In this document: positions 1 through 6,771 of the stretch, piece after piece | Position numbering within the stretch: position 1 is the first letter of the stretch | How the letters are laid out: every line of letters starts with the position of its first letter | Assembly (NCBI GenBank): GCA_946479025.1 | Contig: CAMLDM010000018.1 | Coordinates: forward strand, 1-15,771 | Source of the DNA: an uncultured Candidatus Saccharibacteria bacterium | Lineage (GTDB): Bacteria; Patescibacteria; Saccharimonadia; Saccharimonadales; CAMLKC01 | DNA: 15,771 nt | Direction of reading: 5' to 3' | Notes under the pieces: model-generated | Told to the model about the DNA's origin: nothing | The model's input: the letters and a program-made list of their open reading frames with translations, nothing else | Databases searched by the model: none | Made by a program: the position numbers and the translations under genes

Positions 1-2
1 CC

Positions 3-422
3 ATCGAAGAGCGTCGCCGGCAGTTCATGAAAAAATCGCCGGAGATCCTAGCATACAAGGGCGAACTCATCAGCCGGATCGAATACCTGCTCGACGGCAG
101 GCTTGCGCTGGTTCACATTCCATGGGAGGACATCCAAAAATACAGCGACCAGTACAACCCGAGCGTCCTGGTACTTGACGAAATGCGGCTTGTCGAAGGC
201 GTCGAACTTGGCGTAGCTATAAAAACATACCCCGACGGGAAAGTCACCGGCAAACTCCGCGGTAATTTGCCGATTGCAGAAGAAGTCGCCGGCTACTTTG
301 GCGGCGGCGGCCACAAATATGCGGCCGGCTTCCGCGCCTATGAAGATTACGATACAATCGTTTCAGAACTCGTAACCGCCACAGATAAGGCCCTCAAAGA
401 ATATGACGCTCACACTGCATAA
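3..422 (+). CDS. DHH-family phosphoesterase, C-terminal part (5' end outside window)
   Basis: The reading frame is open from the left edge, so the gene starts outside the window; the internal ATG at 27 is not the real start. The visible part is a DHHA1 domain, the substrate-binding C-terminal domain of DHH phosphoesterases such as NrnA (oligoribonuclease/pAp phosphatase) and RecJ-like nucleases. The signature is GGGGH followed by AAG about 92-101 residues after the ATG at 27. Before it comes a beta-rich stretch with KVTGKLRGN, in the place where the family has its K-x-S-x-R-S motif. The catalytic DHH motifs would lie upstream and cannot be checked. NrnA-like enzymes act in the cytoplasm, degrading nanoRNAs or pAp. 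The last 20 nt overlap the start of cysS, so the two genes are probably co-transcribed and coupled. Family assignment is firm; the exact substrate is not. Confidence 0.82.
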   Translation: MEERRRQFMKKSPEILAYKGELISRIEYLLDGRLALVHIPWEDIQKYSDQYNPSVLVLDEMRLVEGVELGVAIKTYPDGKVTGKLRGNLPIAEEVAGYFGGGGHKYAAGFRAYEDYDTIVSELVTATDKALKEYDAHTA

Positions 423-1845
423 TACGCTTACACGAAACTCCGAGGAGTTTGCGCCGGCTTCAGACGAAAAAGTCACGCTCTACACCTGCGGTCCGACCGT
501 TTACGGCTACCTGCATGTCGGTAACTGGGCAGCATATATTTACTGGGACATTCTTGTTAGAACCTTGGCAGCAAACGGCTACAACGTAGAACGCGTTATG
601 AATATCACTGACGTTGGCCATCTGGTCAGCGACGCCGACGAAGGCGAAGACAAACTTGAGAAGGGCGCGCGCAGAGAAGGGAAGACTGCCTGGGAAATCG
701 CCGAATTCTACGCCGAAGACTTTCTTTCCGGCATGGAAAAGCTCGGTCTCATCACGCCAGAACACGTTGTCCGCGCGACCGATTTTATCCCGCAACAACT
801 TGAACTCGTACGCACCCTGAAAGAAAAAGGGTACACCTACCAGATAAGCGACGGCATCTACTTCGACACCAGCAAATTCCCCACATACGCCGACTTCGCA
901 CACCTTGATCTCGAAGCGCAAAAAGCCGGCGCCCGCGTTGAGTTCAACCCGGAAAAACGAAATGTCAGCGACTTCGCACTCTGGAAATTCACACCAGCTG
1001 GCGAAAAACGAGACATGGAATGGAAGACACCGGAGGATCTCCTAGGAAATAGTGAAGCAAAGATGGGCTTCCCCGGATGGCACCTCGAATGTTCCGCCAT
1101 GGCCATGAGTATTCTCGGTCCAACCATCGACATTCACACCGGCGGCATCGATCACATCCCAGTGCATCACACTAACGAAATCGCCCAAAGCGAATCGGCA
1201 AGCGGGCAGATTTTCGCCCGCTTCTGGCTCCACAATAACCACATCAAATCAAACGGCACCAAAATCAGCAAATCCCTGGGCAACGGCTACACCTTGCAAG
1301 ACCTCGCCGAAAAAGACTTCTCGCCGCTGGATTACCGCATGTTCGTACTCCAAGGTCAGTACTCAAACGAGGGCAATTTCACATTTGAAAACCTGGAGGC
1401 CGCAAAAAACCGTCTGCAACATTGGAAAAATGTCGCCGCGCTTCGCCATCAAGTTCACGACACTATTGATAAACCAAACGAAGACGACCCGTCGCTGGCC
1501 GTTATCGGCGCAATGAAAGAAGCTTTGAACGACGATCTTAATACGCCGGAAGCACTGCGGCTTGTCGACGAAGTATTCTCACACCTAGAATCACATCGGC
1601 TAGAAAAAATCGACGTCCAGGCACTCAATGATGTACTCGAAGCAATCGACGATCTGCTTGGGCTTCAACTGCGCGCAACCACTCCCGATATCAACGATGA
1701 AATGAAACAACTTATCATTGAACGTGAACGTGCCCGCGAAGAAAAAAACTGGAAAAAATCAGACGAGCTCCGTGATCAGCTGAAAGAACATGGCGTTAAC
1801 GTCCGCGACACGATAAGCGGCAGCGTTTGGGAATACGCCTCATAA
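403..1845 (+). CDS. cysS: cysteinyl-tRNA synthetase
   Basis: This class I aminoacyl-tRNA synthetase (480 aa, normal length) activates cysteine with ATP and charges tRNA-Cys in the cytoplasm. The N-terminus has the family TCGPTVY motif (Cys29 is a predicted zinc ligand) followed by HVGN (38-41), the HIGH-box equivalent. The other zinc ligands fit the E. coli spacing: Cys230 in GWHLECSAM, His255 and Glu259 in the HHTNEIAQSE stretch. The KMSKS loop is KISKS (287-291) followed by LGN. The C-terminal third (about 345-480) fits the DALR_2 and anticodon-binding region. The ATG at 403 gives the usual N-terminus and lies inside the end of the upstream DHH gene. There is no strong SD, so translation probably depends on coupling. 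A hairpin follows the TAA directly. Confidence 0.97.
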   Translation: MTLTLHNTLTRNSEEFAPASDEKVTLYTCGPTVYGYLHVGNWAAYIYWDILVRTLAANGYNVERVMNITDVGHLVSDADEGEDKLEKGARREGKTAWEIAEFYAEDFLSGMEKLGLITPEHVVRATDFIPQQLELVRTLKEKGYTYQISDGIYFDTSKFPTYADFAHLDLEAQKAGARVEFNPEKRNVSDFALWKFTPAGEKRDMEWKTPEDLLGNSEAKMGFPGWHLECSAMAMSILGPTIDIHTGGIDHIPVHHTNEIAQSESASGQIFARFWLHNNHIKSNGTKISKSLGNGYTLQDLAEKDFSPLDYRMFVLQGQYSNEGNFTFENLEAAKNRLQHWKNVAALRHQVHDTIDKPNEDDPSLAVIGAMKEALNDDLNTPEALRLVDEVFSHLESHRLEKIDVQALNDVLEAIDDLLGLQLRATTPDINDEMKQLIIERERAREEKNWKKSDELRDQLKEHGVNVRDTISGSVWEYAS

Positions 1846-1875
1846 ACGAAAGATGCCCGCCGAGGCACCTTTCGT
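1846..1875. terminator. bidirectional hairpin terminator between cysS and the orphan gene
   Basis: The arms ACGAAAG (1846-1852) and CTTTCGT (1869-1875) pair perfectly. Inside them, after one mismatch, TGCC (1854-1857) pairs with GGCA (1864-1867) around a CGCCGA loop. The hairpin starts at the base after the cysS stop. Read on the minus strand, its 3' arm ends CTTTCGTTTA, a short U-rich tail, so it also fits as the terminator of the 1904-2269 gene. A second small hairpin (ACGGG 1889-1893, CCCGT 1899-1903) abuts that gene's stop codon. The U-tracts are weak, so confidence is moderate. Confidence 0.6.
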
Positions 1876-1903
1876 TGAAAGGGCCCCGACGGGCTTGTCC
1901 CGT

Positions 1904-2269
1904 TCAGGCAGCGATGAGCTTCGTGACGCCTTCGTCCGTGAAACGGAGGCCATGGATCTCGCCGGTCATGAAGTCGGCGTGAACCAGATGCAGAAACCCT
2001 CTTCGAAGCTCTTCTTCGGTCTGAAGACGCCAGTGCTTGGGCAGCATGTACAAGCGGCCGCGCGCGCCACGTGAACGAAGGTCAAATCGCGCCCATGCGC
2101 CATGCATCTGGGTCGCAACGACAGCCGCCCACAGCGCGATTTGCGCCTCCGGGTCACTACCCACAAGAGCATGAGAGGCTCGTCGCAGGTCGACCGCCTC
2201 GGGGAGCTGATTGACCAGCGCCACCGGACGCTCGGCTTCGGCAAGAGTCCGGCAAACGATGGAGATCAT
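1904..2269 (-). CDS. orphan 121-aa protein, function unknown
   Basis: I do not recognise this family. The gene is very likely real. Its ATG (2269) has a perfect AAGGAGG SD (2277-2283) 7 nt upstream. It also has a TTGTAA-17-TATAAT promoter, a TGA stop and downstream hairpins. The protein is soluble-looking with no signal peptide or membrane span. It opens with a short hydrophobic strand (MISIVCRTL), then an Ala/Leu-rich helical middle (EAQIALWAAVVATQ, about 42-55). A basic segment follows (RFDLRSRGARGRLYMLP, about 61-77), and the end is mixed alpha/beta (HADFMTGEIHGLRFTDEG). It is visibly richer in G+C and in GC-ending codons than its neighbours, and it sits beside a very A+T-rich promoter region. 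Both suggest an acquired or specially expressed gene. Overlapping frames on either strand lack comparable signals. It is transcribed in the same direction as the AI-2E gene upstream. Confidence 0.8.
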   Translation of the reverse strand: MISIVCRTLAEAERPVALVNQLPEAVDLRRASHALVGSDPEAQIALWAAVVATQMHGAWARFDLRSRGARGRLYMLPKHWRLQTEEELRRGFLHLVHADFMTGEIHGLRFTDEGVTKLIAA

Positions 2270-2300
2270 CGCGTTGCCTCCTTATTTGCTCGACAACAGA

Positions 2301-2330
2301 ACATTATAAATTATATCACATTTATAATGT
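2301..2330. promoter_or_regulatory. palindromic operator candidate: perfect 10-bp inverted repeat over the -10
   Basis: ACATTATAAA (2301-2310) and TTTATAATGT (2321-2330) are exact reverse complements separated by 10 bp. Arm-to-arm spacing is two helical turns (20 bp). The repeat covers the spacer, the -10 and the region up to the predicted start site of the 1904-2269 gene. A dimeric repressor bound there would block RNA polymerase. The palindrome is seen directly; the operator role is inferred. It has no T-run and is A+T-only in its arms, so a terminator role is unlikely. Confidence 0.6.
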
Positions 2331-2338
2331 TTTTACAA
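2310..2338 (-). promoter_or_regulatory. sigma70-type promoter of the orphan gene
   Basis: On the minus strand the -35 is TTGTAA (2338-2333) and the -10 is a perfect TATAAT (2315-2310), with a 17-bp spacer. Transcription would start near 2303. That leaves a leader of about 34 nt containing the AAGGAGG site, unlike the leaderless genes elsewhere in the window. Confidence 0.8.
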
Positions 2339-2357
2339 ATATATATTACTCGTCTTG

Positions 2358-3476
2358 CTATTGCTTTGCGAGCTTCGCCTTCGGTTTCTCGCTCTGTTCG
2401 CGTTTTTGCCGAACTCGCGCGAGATATTCTTCCAATAGCACCTTAAGACAGCCGGCAATCGGAATCGAGATAATACCACCCGCCAGGCCAAATACATATA
2501 GTCCTATCGTTACAGAGGCAAGAACGGTGAGAGCGGAAAGTTCCAGCTGCTTCGCTTGGATAGTCGGTGAAATGAAATTATTTTCAATCTGCTGATACAC
2601 AATAAAGAACGCCGCAAAAATAATACCGGCTGTCACGTCGTTGAACATGAGAAGCAGTGAGATAATAACGCCGCCGATAGTCGCGCCAAACATTGGAATC
2701 AGCGACAGCGTAAACGCGACACCGACCGCGGGCAGCGTAAGGTTACCCGGAACGGCCGAAAAGAAAATGCTCAAAATAAATACCACGATACCAGACATGG
2801 TCGCACCAATACCTGAAACGGTCAGTTGGCCGGTTACATAGCCGGTCACTACGCGGTACATGCGGCGCACAAGCTTGCGGTGCGCCTCCATGCGTTCTTT
2901 GTTGCTGTACACGCTCCATATGCGCTCAAGCCACATCGGGCCTTCAACGAGCATAAGAAATGACATGACAAGTACGAGGAACGTCGATGCGACCGTTGCC
3001 GCGAGCGACCCGATCCCGGACAGTGCGTGCTTTCCTACGTTTCCAGCCCAACTCGCGGCGCCGTCCTGTGCCGAACGAACGGCACTGTCGACTTGAGATT
3101 GCAGGTGGTATTTGCCGATGAGATTATGAAGGCCTTCCCATTGTGTCGTGACACTATCGAGCAGACTTGGCACCGTCTGCGCGAATTTCACGGTTTGCTG
3201 CACGATGGGCGGAACTACCAAAAAGACAAACACGCCAAGAATTGCCACGACTATAATGAACGCAATTGCCGTTCCGGCGACACGGCTTTTGCCAGGAAGG
3301 TGCCTGGCGAGATAGCTGACCGGCGCGTTCAGCGCCAGCGCAAGAAAGAGGGAAATGCCTATAAGAATGAGAGCGGAGCGGGCACTGTACACCGCCAAAA
3401 TTGCAAAAGCGAATCCTATTACCACCAGCCAAAAACGGACAAAGGTTCTCGTATCAATCTCTATTCGTGTTTTCAT
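2358..3476 (-). CDS. AI-2E/PerM family membrane transporter
   Basis: This 372-aa polytopic inner-membrane protein belongs to the AI-2E transporter family (PF01594, formerly UPF0118). Members have been linked to autoinducer-2 export and to Na+/H+ antiport; the substrate here cannot be read from sequence. Hydrophobic spans lie at about 12-50 (two), 68-92, 155-177, 218-243, 246-265, 270-292 and 310-345. Between spans 3 and 4 is a long soluble loop (about 93-150). The family signature region is clear: LIPMFGATIGG near 260, then YQQIENNFISPTIQ (294-307), and a Gly-rich end GLAGGIISIPIAG. The tail is charged (KREQSEKPKAKLAKQ). The ATG at 3476 lies 9 nt after an extended -10 with no SD, so the mRNA is probably leaderless. 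It follows the GH3 gene by 37 bp on the same strand but has its own promoter. Confidence 0.92.
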   Translation of the reverse strand: MKTRIEIDTRTFVRFWLVVIGFAFAILAVYSARSALILIGISLFLALALNAPVSYLARHLPGKSRVAGTAIAFIIVVAILGVFVFLVVPPIVQQTVKFAQTVPSLLDSVTTQWEGLHNLIGKYHLQSQVDSAVRSAQDGAASWAGNVGKHALSGIGSLAATVASTFLVLVMSFLMLVEGPMWLERIWSVYSNKERMEAHRKLVRRMYRVVTGYVTGQLTVSGIGATMSGIVVFILSIFFSAVPGNLTLPAVGVAFTLSLIPMFGATIGGVIISLLLMFNDVTAGIIFAAFFIVYQQIENNFISPTIQAKQLELSALTVLASVTIGLYVFGLAGGIISIPIAGCLKVLLEEYLARVRQKREQSEKPKAKLAKQ

Positions 3477-3485
3477 CTTGTCGTC

Positions 3486-3494
3486 ATTATAGCA
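3486..3494 (-). promoter_or_regulatory. extended -10 promoter of the AI-2E gene, leaderless
   Basis: TGCTATAAT (minus strand, 3494-3486) is a perfect extended -10. Only 9 nt separate it from the ATG, so transcription should start at or within about 3 nt of the start codon. There is no recognisable -35 and no SD. Confidence 0.75.
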
Positions 3495-3513
3495 TTATTT
3501 GCCAGAAGCGTGA

Positions 3514-4680
3514 TCAGCCCTTTACGAGCGCGGAACTTTTTTCGCGGAGTTCCAGAGCTTTCTTTGCATTATCGTCTATAAGCGACTGGCTGATTGTTCC
3601 TTTTTTCACTGCGGCAACTACGCCGTCGATCAGGACGTTCGGGTCAATTCGCGTCGTATCGTCAAAGACGTACAGTAGCATCGTGTTTCCGGCCTGAATC
3701 GCCGCGACCGCATTTTTAACCGGGTCTTTGAACGCAGGATCGCCCGAATTTTGCAGCATTCCCATCGCATCGGTGACAACCACTCCTTTGAATCCAAGTT
3801 GGTTCCGAAGGATATCGTGCCACTTTTTTGATAAGGACGCCGGCCGGCTATCGACAGCCGAGTAGCGCAGATGACCCATCATCACTACGTCGGCACCAGC
3901 TTTGATGCCGGCCTGAAACGGCAGCGCGTCACGGTTTTGCCAGTCGCCGAAGGTAAGCGAAGTCGTGGGAATGATTTTGTGCGAATCAGCCCCGGTTTCG
4001 CCATGGCCAGGGAAATGCTTGAGCGTCGAAAGTGTTTTTCCTTTCGTTGCCGTTACCGCCGCAGCGACACGCTTCGCGGCTTCTTGCGGTGTCGTGCCAA
4101 GAACCCGGGGATAGATAAACGAATTCCGATCGGCCGTCGTGTCGGCAACAATGCCAAAATTAAGCGTCATGCCGACAGATTGAACCATGGAAGAGCGGGA
4201 GGAAAACGCATCCGACGTCGCTCGAACCGGCAGATTTTTCAGTGTCTCGGCGCTCGCGAAAGTGTCGCCAGGCAGCCGTCGCACCGTGCCGCCCTCCTGA
4301 TCCACCGCCACCAGGCGCGGAAAGGTCGCGTTAGTTCCGCGGAGCGCCGCCGTCTCGCGAATCAGCGCTGCATCGCTACCCGGAATATTATCGCCCATCA
4401 TAATAAAACCGCCCGCTTCGTACGTATCCATGAATGCACCAAGTGCCTGTGCGTCGAGCCCTGGCATGCTCAGTATAAAAAGACTGGCAACTTTATCACG
4501 AAGGGACATTTTTTGCAGCAGCGCGGCCGTGGCAGATACCGGCTGCTTTTTTGGCGGCGCGGCTTTTTCGCCATTCACTCGCGGAGATGCGGGAGCATTC
4601 GTCTCTTTCTCATGAAAGACAGCCCAGGCAGTGGCAACCACGAGCGCAGCAACGATACAAACCACGACGAGTTTTTTCAT
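3514..4680 (-). CDS. membrane-anchored GH3 beta-N-acetylhexosaminidase (NagZ-like)
   Basis: This is a 388-aa glycoside hydrolase family 3 enzyme, expected to remove terminal N-acetylglucosamine from beta-1,4-linked substrates such as peptidoglycan fragments. The N-terminus (MKK, then a hydrophobic stretch at about 4-22) is an uncleaved anchor or signal peptide. A Pro/Lys-rich linker follows to about 48, so the enzyme probably works outside the membrane, unlike cytoplasmic E. coli NagZ. Conserved motifs are VDQEGG (126-131) and KHFPGHG (221-227) with the Asp232/His234 catalytic dyad in DSH. VVTDAMGM (301-308) carries the predicted nucleophile Asp304. The ATG at 4680 is chosen because it begins a signal-type sequence and lies 7 nt after TATACT. 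The open frame continues further upstream but would cross this promoter and the divergent gene. The stop is TGA. Substrate specificity within GH3 is inferred from motifs. Confidence 0.9.
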   Translation of the reverse strand: MKKLVVVCIVAALVVATAWAVFHEKETNAPASPRVNGEKAAPPKKQPVSATAALLQKMSLRDKVASLFILSMPGLDAQALGAFMDTYEAGGFIMMGDNIPGSDAALIRETAALRGTNATFPRLVAVDQEGGTVRRLPGDTFASAETLKNLPVRATSDAFSSRSSMVQSVGMTLNFGIVADTTADRNSFIYPRVLGTTPQEAAKRVAAAVTATKGKTLSTLKHFPGHGETGADSHKIIPTTSLTFGDWQNRDALPFQAGIKAGADVVMMGHLRYSAVDSRPASLSKKWHDILRNQLGFKGVVVTDAMGMLQNSGDPAFKDPVKNAVAAIQAGNTMLLYVFDDTTRIDPNVLIDGVVAAVKKGTISQSLIDDNAKKALELREKSSALVKG

Positions 4681-4687
4681 AATACCA

Positions 4688-4693
4688 AGTATA
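4688..4693 (-). promoter_or_regulatory. -10 of the GH3 hydrolase gene, leaderless
   Basis: TATACT on the minus strand ends 7 nt before the ATG at 4680, with no SD in between. The -35 at 17-bp spacing (TTTCCG) is poor. The 90-bp region 4681-4770 is a divergent promoter region shared with the flavoprotein gene. Confidence 0.6.
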
Positions 4694-4734
4694 CGCTTAT
4701 GGCTCGGAGACGGAAAGTATGCTCCGGACATTTC

Positions 4735-4743
4735 TGCTATACT
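4735..4743 (+). promoter_or_regulatory. extended -10 promoter of the FMN reductase/yajQ operon
   Basis: TGCTATACT (4735-4743) is an extended -10. A start near 4750 gives a leader of about 21 nt that contains AAGGAG (4761-4766), 4 nt before the ATG at 4771. This gene is therefore leadered, in contrast with the divergent GH3 gene. Confidence 0.7.
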
Positions 4744-4770
4744 AAATGCAGTTTTACGGAAAGGAGTTTC

Positions 4771-5343
4771 ATGTATCAACCGCTCACTATTGCCGTGCTT
4801 GCTGGCACGACGCGCCGCCAGCGCCAATCTATAAAAGCAGCCCATTATGTCGCCGAGCAGGGAAGAAAACTTGAAAACGTCGAGATCATTTTCGTTGATC
4901 CGACAGATTTCAAGTTTGAAGGCGACGGCAACGACCCGGAAGGAAAAGATCCACGCTACACCGAAATCACGGCGAAAGCCGACGCCTTTTTCGTGGTCAC
5001 ACCGGAGTATAATCACAGCTTTCCAGGAAGCCTCAAGCGTATGCTCGACAGCGAGCTTGCAAATTACAATCACAAGCCGGTGGCCTTTGCTGGCGTGAGC
5101 GATGGCAATTGGGGCGGAACCCGCGCCGTCGAATCGCTGGTGCCGGCCGTGCGCGAAACCGGCCTGGTAGTGATGAGCTGGGACGTTTTCTTCCCGTACG
5201 TGCCGCAAATGTTTAATGAAGACGGCAGTCTTAAGGAAGAACACGCCGAGCGCTACGAAAAGAACGTCCGTAAGCTTTACGACGAACTCATCTGGTTTGC
5301 CGACATGCTGAAAACCGCTCGCAAAGAAAAAGGAGAAAACTAA
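4771..5343 (+). CDS. NADPH-dependent FMN reductase-family flavoprotein
   Basis: This 190-aa flavodoxin-fold oxidoreductase belongs to the NADPH-dependent FMN reductase / chromate-quinone reductase family. It would bind FMN and pass electrons from NAD(P)H to quinones, flavins or other acceptors in the cytoplasm. The N-terminal phosphate-binding loop is AGTTRRQRQS (11-20) after strand IAVL. The family motif TPEYNHSFPGSLKRMLD spans 77-93, and GVSDGNWGGTRAV (108-120) is the second flavin-contacting loop. The C-terminus is a charged helix. The ATG at 4771 is fixed by the SD just upstream. A longer in-frame extension to 3871 exists but runs antisense through the GH3 gene and is not real. The stop overlaps the yajQ ATG by one base (TAATG), so the two are translationally coupled. 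The actual substrate is unknown. Confidence 0.92.
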   Translation: MYQPLTIAVLAGTTRRQRQSIKAAHYVAEQGRKLENVEIIFVDPTDFKFEGDGNDPEGKDPRYTEITAKADAFFVVTPEYNHSFPGSLKRMLDSELANYNHKPVAFAGVSDGNWGGTRAVESLVPAVRETGLVVMSWDVFFPYVPQMFNEDGSLKEEHAERYEKNVRKLYDELIWFADMLKTARKEKGEN

Positions 5344-5837
5344 TGCCAAGTTTTTCATTTGACATCGTTTCCGACTACGACAAAGCCGAGATGAACAATG
5401 TGTTCGCAGGCGTGGAGCGCGAGATTTCCGGCCGTTACGATTTCAAGGGCACGCCCGCGGCGATTGAATGGATGAACGACAAGGCTGGTTTTAAAATCAC
5501 CGGGGCAGGAGAATGGCAGTGCGAGGCCGTTCTCGACATCGTGCGTAAAAAACTCGCCGCGCGTGAGCAAAGCTCAAAAGTACTCGACCTCTCAAAAGAG
5601 ATCGTGCAGAGCAATCTAAAAGCCACGTGGGAAATTCCATTCAAACAAGGGTTGAAGCAGGACGACGCCAAGAAAATCACCAAACTGCTTCGCGATGAAG
5701 CACCGAAGGTAAAAACGCAAATCCAGGGCGACGCGGTGCGTGTCACCAGTGGCAGCAAAGACGAACTGCAAAAAGTCATCGCACTCCTAAAAGCGCAGGA
5801 TTTCGAATTTCCGCTGCAATTCATCAATTACCGCTAG
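5343..5837 (+). CDS. yajQ: YajQ-family nucleotide-binding protein
   Basis: This full-length (164 aa) YajQ/DUF520 protein has the typical N-terminus MPSFSFDIVSDYD, the GRYDFKGT motif (about 30-37) and the C-terminal FPLQFINYR. The family has two RNA-binding-like domains. Some members bind cyclic di-GMP and act as regulators (as in Xanthomonas); others have been reported to bind nucleic acid or GTP. I see no GGDEF or EAL gene in this window, so a c-di-GMP role is untested here. The ATG overlaps the stop of the FMN reductase gene. AAGGAG at 5330-5335 lies 7 nt upstream, inside that gene. The stop TAG lies only 19 nt before the ABC ATPase start. Confidence 0.93.
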   Translation: MPSFSFDIVSDYDKAEMNNVFAGVEREISGRYDFKGTPAAIEWMNDKAGFKITGAGEWQCEAVLDIVRKKLAAREQSSKVLDLSKEIVQSNLKATWEIPFKQGLKQDDAKKITKLLRDEAPKVKTQIQGDAVRVTSGSKDELQKVIALLKAQDFEFPLQFINYR

Positions 5838-5839
5838 CG

Positions 5840-5848
5840 TGATAAACT
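5840..5848 (+). promoter_or_regulatory. extended -10 promoter of the ABC exporter operon, leaderless
   Basis: TGATAAACT (5840-5848) matches an extended -10 with one weak base. The ATG at 5857 follows after 8 nt, with no SD. This supports ATG 5857 over the upstream in-frame GTG at 5839, which overlaps the promoter itself. Confidence 0.55.
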
Positions 5849-5856
5849 TGTTACAT

Positions 5857-6771
5857 ATGAGCGATTCTAAAACCCTTGTCAGCGTCGACCATTTCCGCAT
5901 GGATTTTGGCAAGACGACAGTTATAAAAGATTTGTCTTTCGAGGTGAAAAAAGGTGAAACCTTCGGACTTCTTGGTAGCAACGGCGCCGGCAAAACCACC
6001 ACGATCCGCGCACTGCTCGGCATTTACCAGCCGTCGGGCGGCAGGCTACTGATCGGCGACAAGCCGTATAGAGTTGATGGCGGCGTACGCCTTGGTTACC
6101 TACCGGAAGAACGCGGTCTCTACAAAAAAGAAAAGGTTATCGACATCATGCTGTATTTCGGCCAGCTTAAAGGCATGCCACATAAAGACGCGAAAGCGTG
6201 GTCGCTCGATTTCCTGCGCCGCGTCGAACTGGAAGACAAAGCCCAGGTCCGTCTCGACAAACTTTCCGGCGGACAGCAGCAGAAAATCCAGCTGGGCATC
6301 GCCGTCATGAACAAACCAAATCTGCTTATCTTGGATGAGCCGACCAAAGGCTTCGACCCGGTTAACCGCCGGCTATTAATGGATATCATTGAGGAGCACC
6401 AGCGGCAGGGCGCAACCGTTATTTTTGTGACCCACCAAATGGAAGAGGTTGAGCGCCTATGCGATCACATCCTCCTTTTAAAAGACGGCGGCGCGCGGCT
6501 GTATGGAACGGTCGATGAAGCAAAGGAGCAATTCGGCGGTAAGGTCCTGGAAATTGTCTCTGATCAACACATTCCGGCGAATGACAAACTCTATGCCATC
6601 AAGCGCCGCGAAGGCAAAGTAACGACCTGCGAGCCAAAAGGTGAACTGCTCGCCATTCAGCGCTCACTTGTAGCGGCTGGCGTATCATACAGCAAATTCG
6701 AGCTCAAACGCCCGTCACTCGATGATATTTTCGTTGAAATTTACGGACATCCGGTAGGGGAGGAAAAATAA
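5857..6771 (+). CDS. ABC transporter ATP-binding protein, NatA/YhaQ-like
   Basis: This 304-aa ATPase subunit powers an ABC-2 exporter. Motifs in order are Walker A GSNGAGKT (40-47), a Q-loop replaced by LPEERGL (82-88) as in the NatA/YhaQ group, signature LSGGQ (136-140), Walker B LLILDE (156-161) and the H-loop His193 in FVTHQ. A C-terminal domain of about 90 residues ends with RPSLDDIFVEIYG, typical of this subgroup. The start is taken as ATG 5857 because an extended -10 ends 8 nt upstream; GTG 5839 would add six residues. The stop TAA overlaps the permease ATG (TAATG), so the two products are made together. NatAB in Bacillus extrudes sodium; other relatives export unknown substrates, so the cargo is uncertain. 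Confidence 0.93.
   Translation: MSDSKTLVSVDHFRMDFGKTTVIKDLSFEVKKGETFGLLGSNGAGKTTTIRALLGIYQPSGGRLLIGDKPYRVDGGVRLGYLPEERGLYKKEKVIDIMLYFGQLKGMPHKDAKAWSLDFLRRVELEDKAQVRLDKLSGGQQQKIQLGIAVMNKPNLLILDEPTKGFDPVNRRLLMDIIEEHQRQGATVIFVTHQMEEVERLCDHILLLKDGGARLYGTVDEAKEQFGGKVLEIVSDQHIPANDKLYAIKRREGKVTTCEPKGELLAIQRSLVAAGVSYSKFELKRPSLDDIFVEIYGHPVGEEK

Noticed and set aside
1889..1903. Small hairpin ACGGG/CCCGT as an independent terminator
   Set aside because: It is only five base pairs with no T-tract on either strand, so it is mentioned only as part of the terminator region.
1853..2446. Plus-strand open frames (1853-2074 and 2102-2446) opposite the orphan gene
   Set aside because: They have no SD or promoter and low-complexity basic translations. 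The minus-strand frame has promoter, SD and terminator.
3871..4770. N-terminal extension of the flavoprotein gene
   Set aside because: It is antisense to the conserved GH3 coding sequence and crosses the divergent promoters. The family N-terminus begins at 4771 behind a good SD.
4681..5358. Minus-strand extension of the GH3 gene
   Set aside because: It runs antisense through the FMN reductase gene and shows no family similarity. The signal-type N-terminus and -10 element place the start at 4680.
5839..5856. GTG start for the NatA-like ATPase
   Set aside because: It overlaps the predicted extended -10 and has no SD; ATG 5857 matches the leaderless spacing seen in other genes.
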